Assembly: GCA_963665045.2 (NCBI GenBank)
Contig: CAXXJQ010000004.1
Span: 45,271 to 109,270, forward strand
Reading direction: 5' to 3'
Length of the DNA: 64,000 nt
From: JAFGRU01 sp016934985
GTDB lineage: Bacteria; Desulfobacterota; Desulfuromonadia; Desulfuromonadales; JAAYDE01
Part shown: in pieces, positions 26,459 through 35,152 of the stretch
Layout of the letters: each line of letters opens with the position of its first letter
How positions within the stretch are numbered: position 1 is the first letter of the stretch
Program-made: the position numbers and the translations under genes
Notes under the pieces: model-generated
What the model saw: only the letters and a program-made list of their open reading frames with translations
The model's database searches: none
Told to the model about the DNA's origin: nothing

Positions 26459-27139
26459 ATGGTAATGCAAGGGACCCTGGTAAACATTGCAGCGATTTGT
26501 GGCGGCTGCTTTCTGGGCCGCGCCATCGGTAAATATCTGAATGAAACTCTTCGCCGAACCCTCATGGCCGGTCTCGGGTTGGCGGTACTCCTTATCGGTC
26601 TGCAAATGGCCATGAAAAGTCAACATTTGCTGATCGTGATCGGCAGCCTGATCGGCGGTGGCCTGCTGGGAGAAATCTGCGGGATCGAAAAACGCCTCGA
26701 AAATGTCGGCTTGAGTCTGCAGAAACGTTTTTCCGGCTCGGGAACCGTGGCCCAGGCTTTCGTTACGGCCAGCCTTATTTATTGCGTGGGAGCCATGGCC
26801 ATCATGGGTTCCATTCAGGACGGTCTGGGAGGCACCCCGACCATTCTTTACGCCAAGTCCGCCCTGGATGGCATTGCTTCGGTTGCTTTGACTTCGACCC
26901 TCGGCATCGGAGTCATCTTTTCTGTCGTTCCCCTGGCTCTATACCAGGGTGCCATCACCCTTTTTTCCGGCTTTGCCAAAGTAATCCTCACCGAACCTGT
27001 AATCCTGGAAATGAATGCTGTCGGAGGCCTTCTTATCACGGCGATCAGTTTCGACCTGCTGGGCATTCGCAAACTCCCGGTCGGCAATCTTCTTCCGGGA
27101 ATCTTTTTGGTCCCCGTTCTGATCCGGCTATTTGGCTGA
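26459..27139 (+). CDS. DUF554 integral membrane protein
   Basis: 226 residues with about seven hydrophobic segments and the DUF554 pattern: GTLVNIAAICGGCFLGRAIG at the N-terminus, a GLQMAM segment, GEICGIEKRLE, then YCVGAMAIMGSIQDGL and TLGIGVIFSVVPLALYQG. Function of the family is not established; transport has been suggested. The start has GGGGAG 6 nt upstream. A metal-sensor/ABC importer operon follows with its own promoter. Confidence 0.88.
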   Translation: MVMQGTLVNIAAICGGCFLGRAIGKYLNETLRRTLMAGLGLAVLLIGLQMAMKSQHLLIVIGSLIGGGLLGEICGIEKRLENVGLSLQKRFSGSGTVAQAFVTASLIYCVGAMAIMGSIQDGLGGTPTILYAKSALDGIASVALTSTLGIGVIFSVVPLALYQGAITLFSGFAKVILTEPVILEMNAVGGLLITAISFDLLGIRKLPVGNLLPGIFLVPVLIRLFG

Positions 27140-27195
27140 ATGTGTTTATCCCGGGTTCTTTGCCAGCAGGTTGCCAGATAAGGAAAAATTATTAT

Positions 27196-27237
27196 TTGAC
27201 AGCCAGGTAATACATTGTAATATTGTTGGCACAATGT
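27196..27237 (+). promoter_or_regulatory. Promoter with overlapping operator for the metal-uptake operon
   Basis: TTGACA (27196-27201), 16-nt spacer, TAATAT (27218-27223). An inverted repeat ACATTGT-N12-ACAATGT (27212-27218 and 27231-27237) overlaps the -10 box. The first gene downstream is a ribbon-helix-helix regulator, so metal-dependent autorepression is likely. Confidence 0.75.
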
Positions 27238-27270
27238 GATTTTGAAAATTTTTTCCCGAGTCGTGAGAAT

Positions 27271-27522
27271 ATGAATCGCAAAGAAGATGTTATCTCTTTT
27301 AAGGTCGATGCTTCGTTAAGGAAAGCCATGGAAGGCATTTCCAACCGTTCGGAATTTATCCGCAACGCCATTCTGGCCGCCTTGGATAATGCCTGTCCAT
27401 TGTGCAACGGGACCGGCATTTTGAATCCCCACCAAAAACAGCACATGGAGCGCTTTCTGGCCCATCACACCCTGGAAAAATGTCAGAATTGTCACGAAGT
27501 CTTTTTGAAATGTCTTAAATAG
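27271..27522 (+). CDS. Ribbon-helix-helix regulator with Cys/His metal site
   Basis: 83 residues from the ATG at 27271. Residues 5-38 form a CopG-type ribbon-helix-helix (VISFKVDASLRKAMEGISNRSEFIRNAI). The second half is packed with metal ligands: C42, C45, H54, H58, H65, H66, C71, C74, H75, C81. The two CxxC pairs suggest zinc. It is the first gene of an operon with an ABC importer of the zinc/manganese class, behind a promoter overlapped by a palindrome, so it is the likely local zinc repressor. This differs from the usual Fur-family Zur. Confidence 0.8.
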   Translation: MNRKEDVISFKVDASLRKAMEGISNRSEFIRNAILAALDNACPLCNGTGILNPHQKQHMERFLAHHTLEKCQNCHEVFLKCLK

Positions 27523-27557
27523 CCCTTAAACGTGGTCTTTCTTCAAGGGAAAAAAGC

Positions 27558-28463
27558 GTGAAGAATTTATTTATCATCCTGGCATTGGTTGTACCGCTGA
27601 TTTTTTCTCTAAGCCCTTGTGAAATCGGAGCGGCACCGCTGCCTGTTTATGTCAGCATTCTTCCTCAGAAATATTTTGTCGAACGTATCGGGGGCGAAAG
27701 GGTTGCCGTTTCGGTTATGGTCGGCCCCGGAAAAAGTCCCGCTACCTACGAACCAACTCCGAAGCAGATGCAAAATCTGGCCGCAACCCACTTATATTTC
27801 AGCATCGGCGCTCCTTTCGAAAAAATCTGGTTGAAGCGGCTCCAGGCCAACCATCCCCGGCTGCGCATCGTCGATACCATCCAGGGAATTGAGCTCCTTT
27901 CCATGAGGGCTCACCACCACAAAGAAGAAGGGATGCATGCGGAGGAGGGGGAAAAAACTGAACAGAGGGACGGGCTTCTCGACCCCCATGTCTGGACCAG
28001 TCCTCCCCGGGTTAAAATCATGGCGAAACATATTCTCAGTGCCCTGGTCGAAGAGTTTCCGAACCATGAGAAGGAGCTGACCGCCAACTGCAAAGCTTTT
28101 TTTAAGGATCTGGACCTCCTGACTGAAGATATCCGGAAAAAACTCGAACCCATCCGCAATCGCAGTTTTCTGGTTTTTCATCCGTCGTGGGGGTATTTCA
28201 CCGATACTTTCAAGCTGGAACAAATTGCCATTGAAAGCGACGGTAAAGAACCCGGCGCCCGTTCCCTGGCCCAAATAATCGAATTCGCCAAAGAGCGAAA
28301 GATCAGAGTGATTTTCGTGCAGAAACAGTTCAGCAGCGTGGCCGCCGGCATGGTCGCGGAAGCCATCGGTGGACGTGTTGAAGCCATTGACCCTTTGGCC
28401 GAGGATTACCTGGAAAATCTGCGACGGGTGGCAAATATTTTTGCCGAGGCCATGCTGCCATGA
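27558..28463 (+). CDS. znuA: Zinc/manganese-type ABC importer substrate-binding protein
   Basis: Periplasmic binding protein, 301 residues, GTG start with AAGGGA upstream and a signal peptide ending near residue 26. Family features: a DPHVW site (H144), a histidine in FHPSWGYF, EGARS-like ERGPGARS region, and a charged His-rich loop HHHKEEGMH at 119-127, typical of ZnuA. The first ligand histidine, normally in SPH-Y-EP, is replaced: the text reads SPATYEPTP with A62. Metal choice is therefore uncertain. Stop and next start overlap. Confidence 0.85.
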   Translation: MKNLFIILALVVPLIFSLSPCEIGAAPLPVYVSILPQKYFVERIGGERVAVSVMVGPGKSPATYEPTPKQMQNLAATHLYFSIGAPFEKIWLKRLQANHPRLRIVDTIQGIELLSMRAHHHKEEGMHAEEGEKTEQRDGLLDPHVWTSPPRVKIMAKHILSALVEEFPNHEKELTANCKAFFKDLDLLTEDIRKKLEPIRNRSFLVFHPSWGYFTDTFKLEQIAIESDGKEPGARSLAQIIEFAKERKIRVIFVQKQFSSVAAGMVAEAIGGRVEAIDPLAEDYLENLRRVANIFAEAMLP

Positions 28464-29248
28464 CCCGCACCGTTATTTCCCTGGACCATGTCGGTTTCAG
28501 CTATGATGATCTTCCCGTTCTGGAAGATATTTGCCTGCAAGTTCAGGACAAGGAATTTCTCGGTATTGTCGGCCCCAATGGCGGAGGAAAGAGCACCCTG
28601 TTGAAATTGATCCTCGGCCTGTTGAAACCGTTACAGGGCAGGATCGAAGTGCTTGACGAAGCTCCCCAGCAGGCCCATCGGCGGCTTGGCTATGTCCCCC
28701 AGTTCGTCTTTTTCGACCGAAATTTTCCCATTACCGTGCGCGAGACAGTTCTGCAGGGGCGGCTCGGCAGAACCCGGCCGATTTTCGGCTTTAGAAAAAG
28801 CGACCTCGCCATTGCCAGAGAAGCCTTGCAAAAAACCGAAATTCTCGATCTGGAAAACCGCTCCCTCAACACCCTCTCCGGTGGACAACTGCAGCGGGTA
28901 CTCATTGCCCGCGCCCTGGCCTGCGAGCCTGAGATCCTGCTTCTTGACGAACCGACCGCCAATATCGACCCCAAGGTCGAAGAGGACGTTTTCAGCCTCC
29001 TGAAGAAGCTGAACGAGAGCATTACTATTATCGTTGTTTCCCATGACATCGGCTTTATTTCTCATTTCATCAGCCGGGTTGCTTGTCTGAACCGCAAACT
29101 GGTCTGTCACAGTACCTCGCGCATCAGCGGCAAAATGATAGAGGAGCTTTATGGCTCCCCTCTGAAAATGGTTCATCATCACACCATCCTTGACACCGTC
29201 GGAAGCCACGAAAAAAAGGAACCGGAAAACCATGAGTGCCTTTCTTGA
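28460..29248 (+). CDS. znuC: Metal ABC importer ATP-binding protein
   Basis: ATPase subunit, 262 residues. Walker A GPNGGGKST near 39-47, Q-loop in YVPQF, signature LSGGQLQRV, Walker B ILLLDEPTANID, H-loop VVSHD. The tail HHHTILDTVGSHEKKE contains histidines, as seen in some zinc systems. It overlaps the binding-protein gene by 4 nt and the permease gene by 17 nt, so translation is coupled. Confidence 0.92.
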   Translation: MTRTVISLDHVGFSYDDLPVLEDICLQVQDKEFLGIVGPNGGGKSTLLKLILGLLKPLQGRIEVLDEAPQQAHRRLGYVPQFVFFDRNFPITVRETVLQGRLGRTRPIFGFRKSDLAIAREALQKTEILDLENRSLNTLSGGQLQRVLIARALACEPEILLLDEPTANIDPKVEEDVFSLLKKLNESITIIVVSHDIGFISHFISRVACLNRKLVCHSTSRISGKMIEELYGSPLKMVHHHTILDTVGSHEKKEPENHECLS

Positions 29249-30074
29249 TGCTCTGACGACCCAGACATTCCTTCAGAACGCGGTTCTGGGCAGCTTGCTG
29301 GCCAGTCTGGCCTGCGGCGTCATCGGTTCGTATGTGGTTGTGCGAAAGATCGGCTACATGGCGGGCGGGATTGCCCATGCGGTTCTGGGTGGTATGGGAG
29401 CGGCTTATTTTTTAGGTAAGAGTCCCGTTGGCGGAGCTATTATTGCTGCCCTCGTCGCCGCTCTGATCATCGGCTGGGTCAGCCTTCACTGGCGACACGA
29501 AGAGGATATCATGATCAGTGCCCTTTGGGCCGTTGGCATGGCTATCGGCGTCCTCTTTATTTCCCAGACGCCGGGTTATAATGTCGATCTCATGAGCTAT
29601 CTTTTCGGCAACATCCTCATGATTCCCCGCCAGTCACTGGCTCTCATCGCTTTTCTGGATGTCGGTATTGTCGGCATTACTATCCTGTTTTTCAAACAGT
29701 TCCTGGCCGTTTCCTTTGACGAGGAGTTCGCGCGCCTGCGCGGTGTCCACGTTGACTTTTTTTCCCTTCTTCTCCTCTGCCTGGTGGCCCTGACGGTCGT
29801 CATACTCATTCAGGTCGTGGGCCTGATTATGGTCATCGCCCTTTTAACCCTGCCGGCCGCCATTGCCGGTCACTTTTCCCGCACTCTGGGGAGAATGATG
29901 TTCCTTGCTGTTTTTCTTGGCGCCCTTTTTACCACAGGCGGCCTGGCCATTTCTTACGAACCCGACCTGCCGGCTGGGGCAACCATCATTCTTTTTTCAG
30001 GTGTCGCTTACCTGATTTCCATCACCGCGAAAATCCTTCTTCACAAAAGAGGCCCTGCCAAAAAGGGAAATTAA
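29232..30074 (+). CDS. znuB: Metal ABC importer permease
   Basis: 280 residues from the ATG at 29232, inside the end of the ATPase gene; the longer upstream frame is unlikely. It has eight or nine hydrophobic helices with the ABC-3 family segments GSYVVVRKIGYMAGGIAHAVLGG and QVVGLIMVIALLTLPAAIA. It forms the membrane channel for zinc or manganese with the two preceding products. It converges on gpmA with a 4-nt overlap of stop codons. Confidence 0.92.
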   Translation: MSAFLDALTTQTFLQNAVLGSLLASLACGVIGSYVVVRKIGYMAGGIAHAVLGGMGAAYFLGKSPVGGAIIAALVAALIIGWVSLHWRHEEDIMISALWAVGMAIGVLFISQTPGYNVDLMSYLFGNILMIPRQSLALIAFLDVGIVGITILFFKQFLAVSFDEEFARLRGVHVDFFSLLLLCLVALTVVILIQVVGLIMVIALLTLPAAIAGHFSRTLGRMMFLAVFLGALFTTGGLAISYEPDLPAGATIILFSGVAYLISITAKILLHKRGPAKKGN

Positions 30075-30838
30075 TTCTTTTTTCCCCCGCTGGAAACTGC
30101 TTTTCCCTGGGATGCGACAGCGGACATCTTTTTTTTGATTTCTTCCTTGCTGCCTAGATAGTGATGGCCCCGTACTCTCAGGTCGGAACCAATATCGTAG
30201 ATCAAAGGTTCACCGGTAGGGATATTGAGACCCGCGATTTCTTCGTCCGAAATGCCATCGAGATACTTGACCAGCGCCCGCAGGCTGTTGCCGTGAGCCA
30301 CAACCAGGACATTGCGGCCACTGGCCACGGCCGGGCAGATGACGTCCTGCCAATAAGGGACAACGCGTTCGATAGTATCCTTCAGGCTTTCAGCTGCCGG
30401 AATGATTTTGGGGTCCAAGTCCCGGTAGCGGGGGTCAAGGCCGGGGTGGCGGGGGTCGTCCTTTTCTAGTTCCGGAGGGGGGATATCAAAACTGCGCCGC
30501 CATATCCTGACTTGTTCCTCGCCATGTTTTTCAGCGGTTTCGGCTTTGTTCAACCCCTGTAAGGCACCGTAATGACGTTCATTGAGACGCCAGTGGCGAT
30601 GTACCGGGATCCACATCCGGTCCATGACATCGAGAGCGATCCACAAGGTGCGGATCGCGCGTTTCAACACTGAGGTGAAGGCCACTTCGGGCAGGAGCCC
30701 GGCATCCAGCAACAGTTCGCCCGCGTTGCGGGCCTCCACGGCCCCTTTTTCGGAAAGATCCACATCGGTCCATCCGGTAAACCTGTTTTCCCGGTTCCAA
30801 TCGCTTTCTCCATGGCGCAAAAGAATCAGGTCGCCCAT
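30071..30838 (-). CDS. gpmA: 2,3-bisphosphoglycerate-dependent phosphoglycerate mutase
   Basis: Interconverts 3- and 2-phosphoglycerate in glycolysis. 255 residues from ATG 30838 (GGAGG at 6-7 nt). The catalytic motif LLRHGESDWN is at 5-14, GWTDVDLSEKG follows, ERHYGALQGLNK is in the middle, and HGNSLRALVKYL carries the second histidine. The length matches the dPGM class. It is a single gene, convergent with znuB. Confidence 0.95.
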   Translation of the reverse strand: MGDLILLRHGESDWNRENRFTGWTDVDLSEKGAVEARNAGELLLDAGLLPEVAFTSVLKRAIRTLWIALDVMDRMWIPVHRHWRLNERHYGALQGLNKAETAEKHGEEQVRIWRRSFDIPPPELEKDDPRHPGLDPRYRDLDPKIIPAAESLKDTIERVVPYWQDVICPAVASGRNVLVVAHGNSLRALVKYLDGISDEEIAGLNIPTGEPLIYDIGSDLRVRGHHYLGSKEEIKKKMSAVASQGKAVSSGGKKN

Positions 30839-31044
30839 AAAGAACCTCCAGCTGTCCCGCCAAAAAGCGTGAAGAAATAACAAACTCCATAATTGCTGTC
30901 GATTTGAAATTTTAACAATAATTTAGCGGGGTACAAATTTAATTGATTAAAAGCCCTGTCTTTCATTGTTAAAATTTTGAAACTAAACAACGGTTAAAGT
31001 AAAAAGCATTAGATGGGTGTTGTGCTAATTTTCTTTCTTGTCTA

Positions 31045-31072
31045 TTGACAACACCTCATTCTCCTTTATTCT
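31045..31072 (+). promoter_or_regulatory. Likely promoter for dksA
   Basis: TTGACA (31045-31050), 16-nt spacer, TATTCT (31067-31072). It lies 36 nt before the dksA start. Confidence 0.5.
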
Positions 31073-31108
31073 ATTTCGGTAAATAATCCTGTGAAAGGGG
31101 ACCGGTAG

Positions 31109-31525
31109 ATGGACGTTGAAATTTCCTCGACATATCGCCCGACGGAAGATGAACCTTATATGAGCCCCAAGCAGTTGACCTATTTCCGCCGGAAATTGCT
31201 TAAGTGGCGGGAAGAACTGTTGGAACAGTCCAACAAGACCTTGGAACAGATGCGGGAGGAAAAGCTTCGTGAAACTGATCTCGTCGATCAGGGGTCCAGC
31301 GAAACAGAGAATGCTTTCGAGTTGCGTACCCGTGACCGGGCCAGAAAATTGATAAAAAAGATCGACTCAGCATTGGAGCGGATCGGCGACGGAAGCTATG
31401 GTTATTGTGAAGAAACAGGTGAGGAAATCGGTTTGAAACGGCTGGAGGCCAGGCCGATCGCAACCATGTGCCTGGAAGCCCAGGAGAGACATGAAAGACT
31501 GGAGAAACTTCACCGGGTCATTTAG
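31109..31525 (+). CDS. dksA: DksA/TraR-family RNA polymerase regulator, C-T-C-A type
   Basis: Binds the RNA polymerase secondary channel and, with ppGpp, tunes stringent-response promoters. 138 residues: N-terminal helix, coiled-coil hairpin with tip D57 and D60 (DLVDQG; most have an alanine where G62 stands), LRTRDRARKLI, and the globular zinc-finger fold. The four metal positions read C100, T103, C121, A124, so only two cysteines remain. This matches the zinc-independent DksA2-like pattern known from Pseudomonas. A strong terminator follows. Confidence 0.93.
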   Translation: MDVEISSTYRPTEDEPYMSPKQLTYFRRKLLKWREELLEQSNKTLEQMREEKLRETDLVDQGSSETENAFELRTRDRARKLIKKIDSALERIGDGSYGYCEETGEEIGLKRLEARPIATMCLEAQERHERLEKLHRVI

Positions 31526-31555
31526 CGGCGGATGCCACAAACAATAATCGAACCG

Positions 31556-31598
31556 AAAACGCCGGCGGGTTTTGGGAAAAACGCCGGCGTTTTTTTTT
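31556..31598 (+). terminator. Intrinsic terminator after dksA
   Basis: Arms AAAACGCCGGCG and CGCCGGCGTTTT, 14-nt loop, with nine T after the stem. Confidence 0.93.
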
Positions 31599-31704
31599 CT
31601 CAAACCATTAAATTTCCCTGGGTTTTCCTATAGTTGGGTGAAGATCAGACGCTTTAGAAAAAACTTTACAGATTTTTCTTTATGTTGTAGCTTATTGATC
31701 CTGC

Positions 31705-31794
<90 letters not shown>

Positions 31795-31914
31795 ATATTT
31801 CTGAAATGTGTCAAGGAATTCGAAGCAAAGCGAGCATTGCCGACGGCAGGGTGATATACTAGCTCCCTCTGCGCACCTTTTTCTCGAATGTAACCGGTTC
31901 CTTTGCCAATAGAA

Positions 31915-32020
31915 GTGACAGCCGGGTCCTGTGCAACAAGGGATCGCCAACCCCGTCAGGCCCGGAAGGGAGCAGCGGTAACGATCTTCTTCGTGTGCCG
32001 CAGGGGTGCCTGGCTGTCAC
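31915..32020 (+). ncRNA. ffs: Signal recognition particle RNA (4.5S, small bacterial type)
   Basis: About 106 nt closed by GTGACAGCCGGG and the complementary CCTGGCTGTCAC. The conserved domain IV core CAGGCCCGGAAGGGAGCAGC, with its GGAA tetraloop, pairs with the downstream GTGCCGCAGGGGTGCC side. It sits between tRNA-Ser and dnaX, a standard place in this group. The ends are set by the closing stem and may be trimmed by a few bases. Confidence 0.95.
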
Positions 32021-32129
32021 TTGTGCTGGCAATCGTTTCCGGTTTTTTTCATTGACCAGCGATACTATTCGTTCTTATGGCTCCGCGCTGAACAGTTTCG
32101 CTAATCCCTGTCCCGGGAGTTTTTCGGCA

Positions 32130-33776
32130 ATGTCATACATGGTTCTGGCCCGCAAGTGGAGACCGCAATGCTTTGAGGATCTGGTCGGACAGGAGCATGT
32201 CGCCAGGACTTTGGGCAATGCCATTTCTCAAGGCCGAATTCATCATGCCTACCTTTTCAGCGGACCACGCGGAGTTGGCAAGACCTCGGCTGCCCGCATT
32301 CTGGCCAAGGCTCTGAATTGCGAAAAAGGGTTGTCGCCGGTTCCCTGCAATGTCTGCCACTCCTGCGAAGAGATAACCCACGGCAATGGTGTCGATGTCC
32401 TTGAAATTGACGGTGCTTCCAATACCGGCGTCGATGATATCCGCGATCTGCGGGAAAATGTCCGTTACCTCCCGGCCCGTTCGCGTTTCAAGATATTCAT
32501 CATTGACGAAGTCCACATGCTTTCCATTAACGCTTTCAACGCCCTGTTGAAGGTTTTGGAAGAGCCCCCCGAGCACGCCAAGTTTCTTTTTGCTACCACC
32601 GAACCTCATAAAATTCCGCCCACTATTCTTTCCCGCTGCCAACGATTCGATTTTCGCAAGATACCCATTTCGCGCATGGTTGACCTGTTGCGGACTATCG
32701 CCCAAAAGGAAAATCTGCAGATTTCGTCTTTTTCCCTCGGGCTTATTGCCTCCCAGGCTGAAGGCGGTATGCGGGACGCCCTTTCGGCTCTCGATCAAAT
32801 TGTGGCCTATTGCGGGGAGGAGGTGTCTGACGAAGATGTCCAGGCTCTTTTGGGCATGATCGATCGGCAATTGATCAGTGACACGGCGGCAGCTCTCCTT
32901 GCCAGGGATGGGGGCAAGGTTCTGGATACCCTGCGCCGGGTGGATGAGATGGGCTTTGCCATCCGCCAGTTCTGCAAGGACCTGATTGAAATGTTCCGTG
33001 CTTTGCTCCATGTTAAAGTTTTCAAGGGTTCCCGGGAGATCCCTGCTGCTCTCCAGGAAGAAGGCGAGCTTTTGAACAGAATGGCGGAAGAGGCCAGCTT
33101 TGAAGACCTGCAAAGGGATATGACCCTGCTGCTCAAGGTTGAGAAGGAGCTTCCTCTGACTTCCTTCCCGCTTATTACCCTGGAAACCGCCCTGCTGCGT
33201 ATGTGTCACCTGCCGCCAGCTGAAGCCTTGGGAGGATTATTAAATCGTCTCGAAAAACTTGAGCAAAGATTCGGCGGTTCTATTTCCCTTCCCTCTTCAC
33301 CTGCGAAAGCAGCACCGCCAGCTCCCGTGAAGAAGGGAACACCGCCTTCAGCAGAAAAAAAAACTGATTCCGACGGTTCCTGGGCGGATTTTCTTGCCTA
33401 TCTAGCTTCTCGGCACCCTTTTGTGAGCTCATATCTCAAGCCTGGCCGACTCCTCCTTCTTGACGAAACCCAGGTGCGGCTCGCCTTTCCGGCAGGTTCA
33501 TTTGAGTTTCAGCAACTTCAGGATTCTGAAAACAGAACCATTCTGGAAAACGAAGGGGAAAGGTTTTTTCGGTGCAAGCTTACCTGGTCTTTGGTTGCCA
33601 AGCCTGTAGAAGAGTTTAAAGAAAAACCTGACCCAAGGGCTGAAAAAAAACAAAAACTCCGGGAGGAGACTCTCAAACATCCGGCTGTCAAGGCCGTTTT
33701 GAAGGTCTTTGGGGGAGAAGCGGAAGAGGTTAAAGAACTGGAACCCTCTCAGGAGGAAGAAGTTCAAAAGTTGTAA
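32130..33776 (+). CDS. dnaX: DNA polymerase III subunits tau/gamma
   Basis: Clamp-loader ATPase. 548 residues from the ATG at 32130 (MSYMVLARKWRPQCFEDLVGQ, the usual start); longer frames run into the SRP RNA. Walker A GPRGVGKTS at 45-53, zinc knuckle C-x(8)-CNVCHSC, DEVHML, sensor motif LSRCQRF. From about 375 the sequence is a linker and tau-specific tail. Inside it, codons 409-411 lie on a run of nine A; a one-base shift gives an immediate stop (see 33333-33367). ybaB and recR follow. Confidence 0.96.
   Translation: MSYMVLARKWRPQCFEDLVGQEHVARTLGNAISQGRIHHAYLFSGPRGVGKTSAARILAKALNCEKGLSPVPCNVCHSCEEITHGNGVDVLEIDGASNTGVDDIRDLRENVRYLPARSRFKIFIIDEVHMLSINAFNALLKVLEEPPEHAKFLFATTEPHKIPPTILSRCQRFDFRKIPISRMVDLLRTIAQKENLQISSFSLGLIASQAEGGMRDALSALDQIVAYCGEEVSDEDVQALLGMIDRQLISDTAAALLARDGGKVLDTLRRVDEMGFAIRQFCKDLIEMFRALLHVKVFKGSREIPAALQEEGELLNRMAEEASFEDLQRDMTLLLKVEKELPLTSFPLITLETALLRMCHLPPAEALGGLLNRLEKLEQRFGGSISLPSSPAKAAPPAPVKKGTPPSAEKKTDSDGSWADFLAYLASRHPFVSSYLKPGRLLLLDETQVRLAFPAGSFEFQQLQDSENRTILENEGERFFRCKLTWSLVAKPVEEFKEKPDPRAEKKQKLREETLKHPAVKAVLKVFGGEAEEVKELEPSQEEEVQKL
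33333..33367 (+). other. Candidate frameshift/slippage site in dnaX
   Basis: A9 at 33355-33363 gives A-AAA-AAA slippery words in frame (GAA AAA AAA ACT). A -1 ribosomal shift, or an extra A added by the polymerase, gives GAA AAA AAA AAC TGA, stopping at 33365-33367 after about 412 residues. AAGGGA lies at 33333-33338, 16 nt before the run, where a stimulatory ribosome-binding word could act. The product would keep domains I-III, like gamma of other bacteria. Confidence 0.65.
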
Positions 33777-33826
33777 GATTGATTTTTTTCACTAAATCCA
33801 GCTTTTCATAAAAGGAGAATCACATC

Positions 33827-34141
33827 ATGTCTAAAGGTTTGGGAAACATTATGAAGCAAGCCCAGATGATGCAGCAGAAAATGATGAATGTTCAAAAGGA
33901 ACTTGAAAATAAAGAAGTTGAGGCCTCCTCTGGTGGAGGAATGGTCACCGTTACCGTAAACGGCAAACAGCAAGTGGTCTCTTTGAAGGTTGAACCAACG
34001 GTCGTGGACCCGGAAGATACTGAAATGCTTGAGGACTTGATTGTGGCGGCGGTCAATGAAGCTCTCAAGAAAAGTCAGGAAATGGCCCAGGAGGAAATGG
34101 CGAAAATTACCGGCGGCCTCAACATTCCTGGTATGTTTTGA
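33827..34141 (+). CDS. ybaB: YbaB/EbfC nucleoid-associated protein
   Basis: A 104-residue DNA-binding dimer. The start MSKGLGNIMKQAQMMQQKM, the core VTVTVNGKQQVVSLKVEP and VAAVNEALKKSQEMAQEEM are the family pattern. The start has AAGGAG. It sits between dnaX and recR as in most bacteria, in a likely operon. Confidence 0.95.
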   Translation: MSKGLGNIMKQAQMMQQKMMNVQKELENKEVEASSGGGMVTVTVNGKQQVVSLKVEPTVVDPEDTEMLEDLIVAAVNEALKKSQEMAQEEMAKITGGLNIPGMF

Positions 34142-34368
34142 TTCGCCCGGCGAGGTTGGACAGCGCCTGCAACAATTACTGTTGGAATGGGAAACGCCGT
34201 TATTTTTGAAAAATTTCATGAAAAATAAATATTTTTTATAAATTTAACAAAATTTTTTTGTGGATTTGCACGTTTGTTTTCGAGCCAATTCGTCGATTCA
34301 TAACACCTAAAAGTAAGGCATGATCAGCGTTTTTAGAACGCTATTCTATTGAAAATTTTTAAGAAGTC

Positions 34369-34968
34369 ATGTTAAACTCTATTTCATATTTTGCCAAATT
34401 AGTCGCTGAACTGGCCAAGTTTCCTGGTGTTGGTCAGAAAACTGCGACAAGGTTGGCTTTTTTTATCCTGACCCAGCCTCAAGAAGAGGCGGAAGCGCTT
34501 GCCGACACAATCCGCGACCTGAAACGCAAGGTTCATTTCTGCCCCATATGTTTTCAGATGACCGAAAGCGACCCTTGCCAAATCTGTGCTGATCCGCGCC
34601 GGGATAGAAACCTTTTGTGCATCGTCGAAGAACCACAGGATGTTCTGGCCATTGAGCGCAGTCATGCCTTCAAAGGCCAGTACCATGTTCTGCACGGTGC
34701 ATTATCCCCCCTGGACGGGGTCGGTCCCGAAGACCTTAAAATTGCAGAGCTTGAAGAACGTCTTCAAGCCGGTGAGATTAAGGAAATTCTTATTGCCACC
34801 AACTTCAGTGTCAAGGGGGAAACTACGGCGCTTTATTTGGCTCGCCTGATCAAACCCAGGGGGTTGCGAGTCACCCGTCTTGCTCATGGGATTCCTCTTG
34901 GCAGCGACCTGGAATATATTGACCAGGGAACGGTCGGCCGAGCCATTGAGGGACGACAGGAGTTTTAG
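34369..34968 (+). CDS. recR: Recombination mediator RecR
   Basis: 199 residues; acts with RecO (and RecF) to load RecA on gapped DNA. Helix-hairpin-helix PGVGQKTATRLAF near 19-31, zinc finger CPICFQMTESDPCQIC at about 57-72, then a Toprim domain with VEEPQDVLAIE. The C-terminal DYIDQGTV-like segment reads EYIDQGTVGRAIEGR. Last gene of the dnaX block. Confidence 0.96.
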   Translation: MLNSISYFAKLVAELAKFPGVGQKTATRLAFFILTQPQEEAEALADTIRDLKRKVHFCPICFQMTESDPCQICADPRRDRNLLCIVEEPQDVLAIERSHAFKGQYHVLHGALSPLDGVGPEDLKIAELEERLQAGEIKEILIATNFSVKGETTALYLARLIKPRGLRVTRLAHGIPLGSDLEYIDQGTVGRAIEGRQEF

Positions 34969-34977
34969 AGACTAAAC

Positions 34978-34996
34978 TTGCACCGATGGGGTGCAA
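34978..34996 (+). terminator. Weak hairpin after recR
   Basis: Arms TTGCACC and GGTGCAA (7 bp), 5-nt loop, followed by TAATTCT only. Ten nt after the recR stop. It may be a weak terminator, or an operator for nifJ, since TATAAT lies at 35012. Confidence 0.4.
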
Positions 34997-35152
34997 TAAT
35001 TCTAATGATGCTATAATTGATAATCCGGGCCAATGGTAAAAATCTGGCCATTCAATAAATGTCTTTAAAGTTCAGCTTGTTGCTGAACACGTCGAATACC
35101 GGTACTCCAATCGGAAGTCGGTTAAATATGTACATAAGGAGGAAACCTAGCA

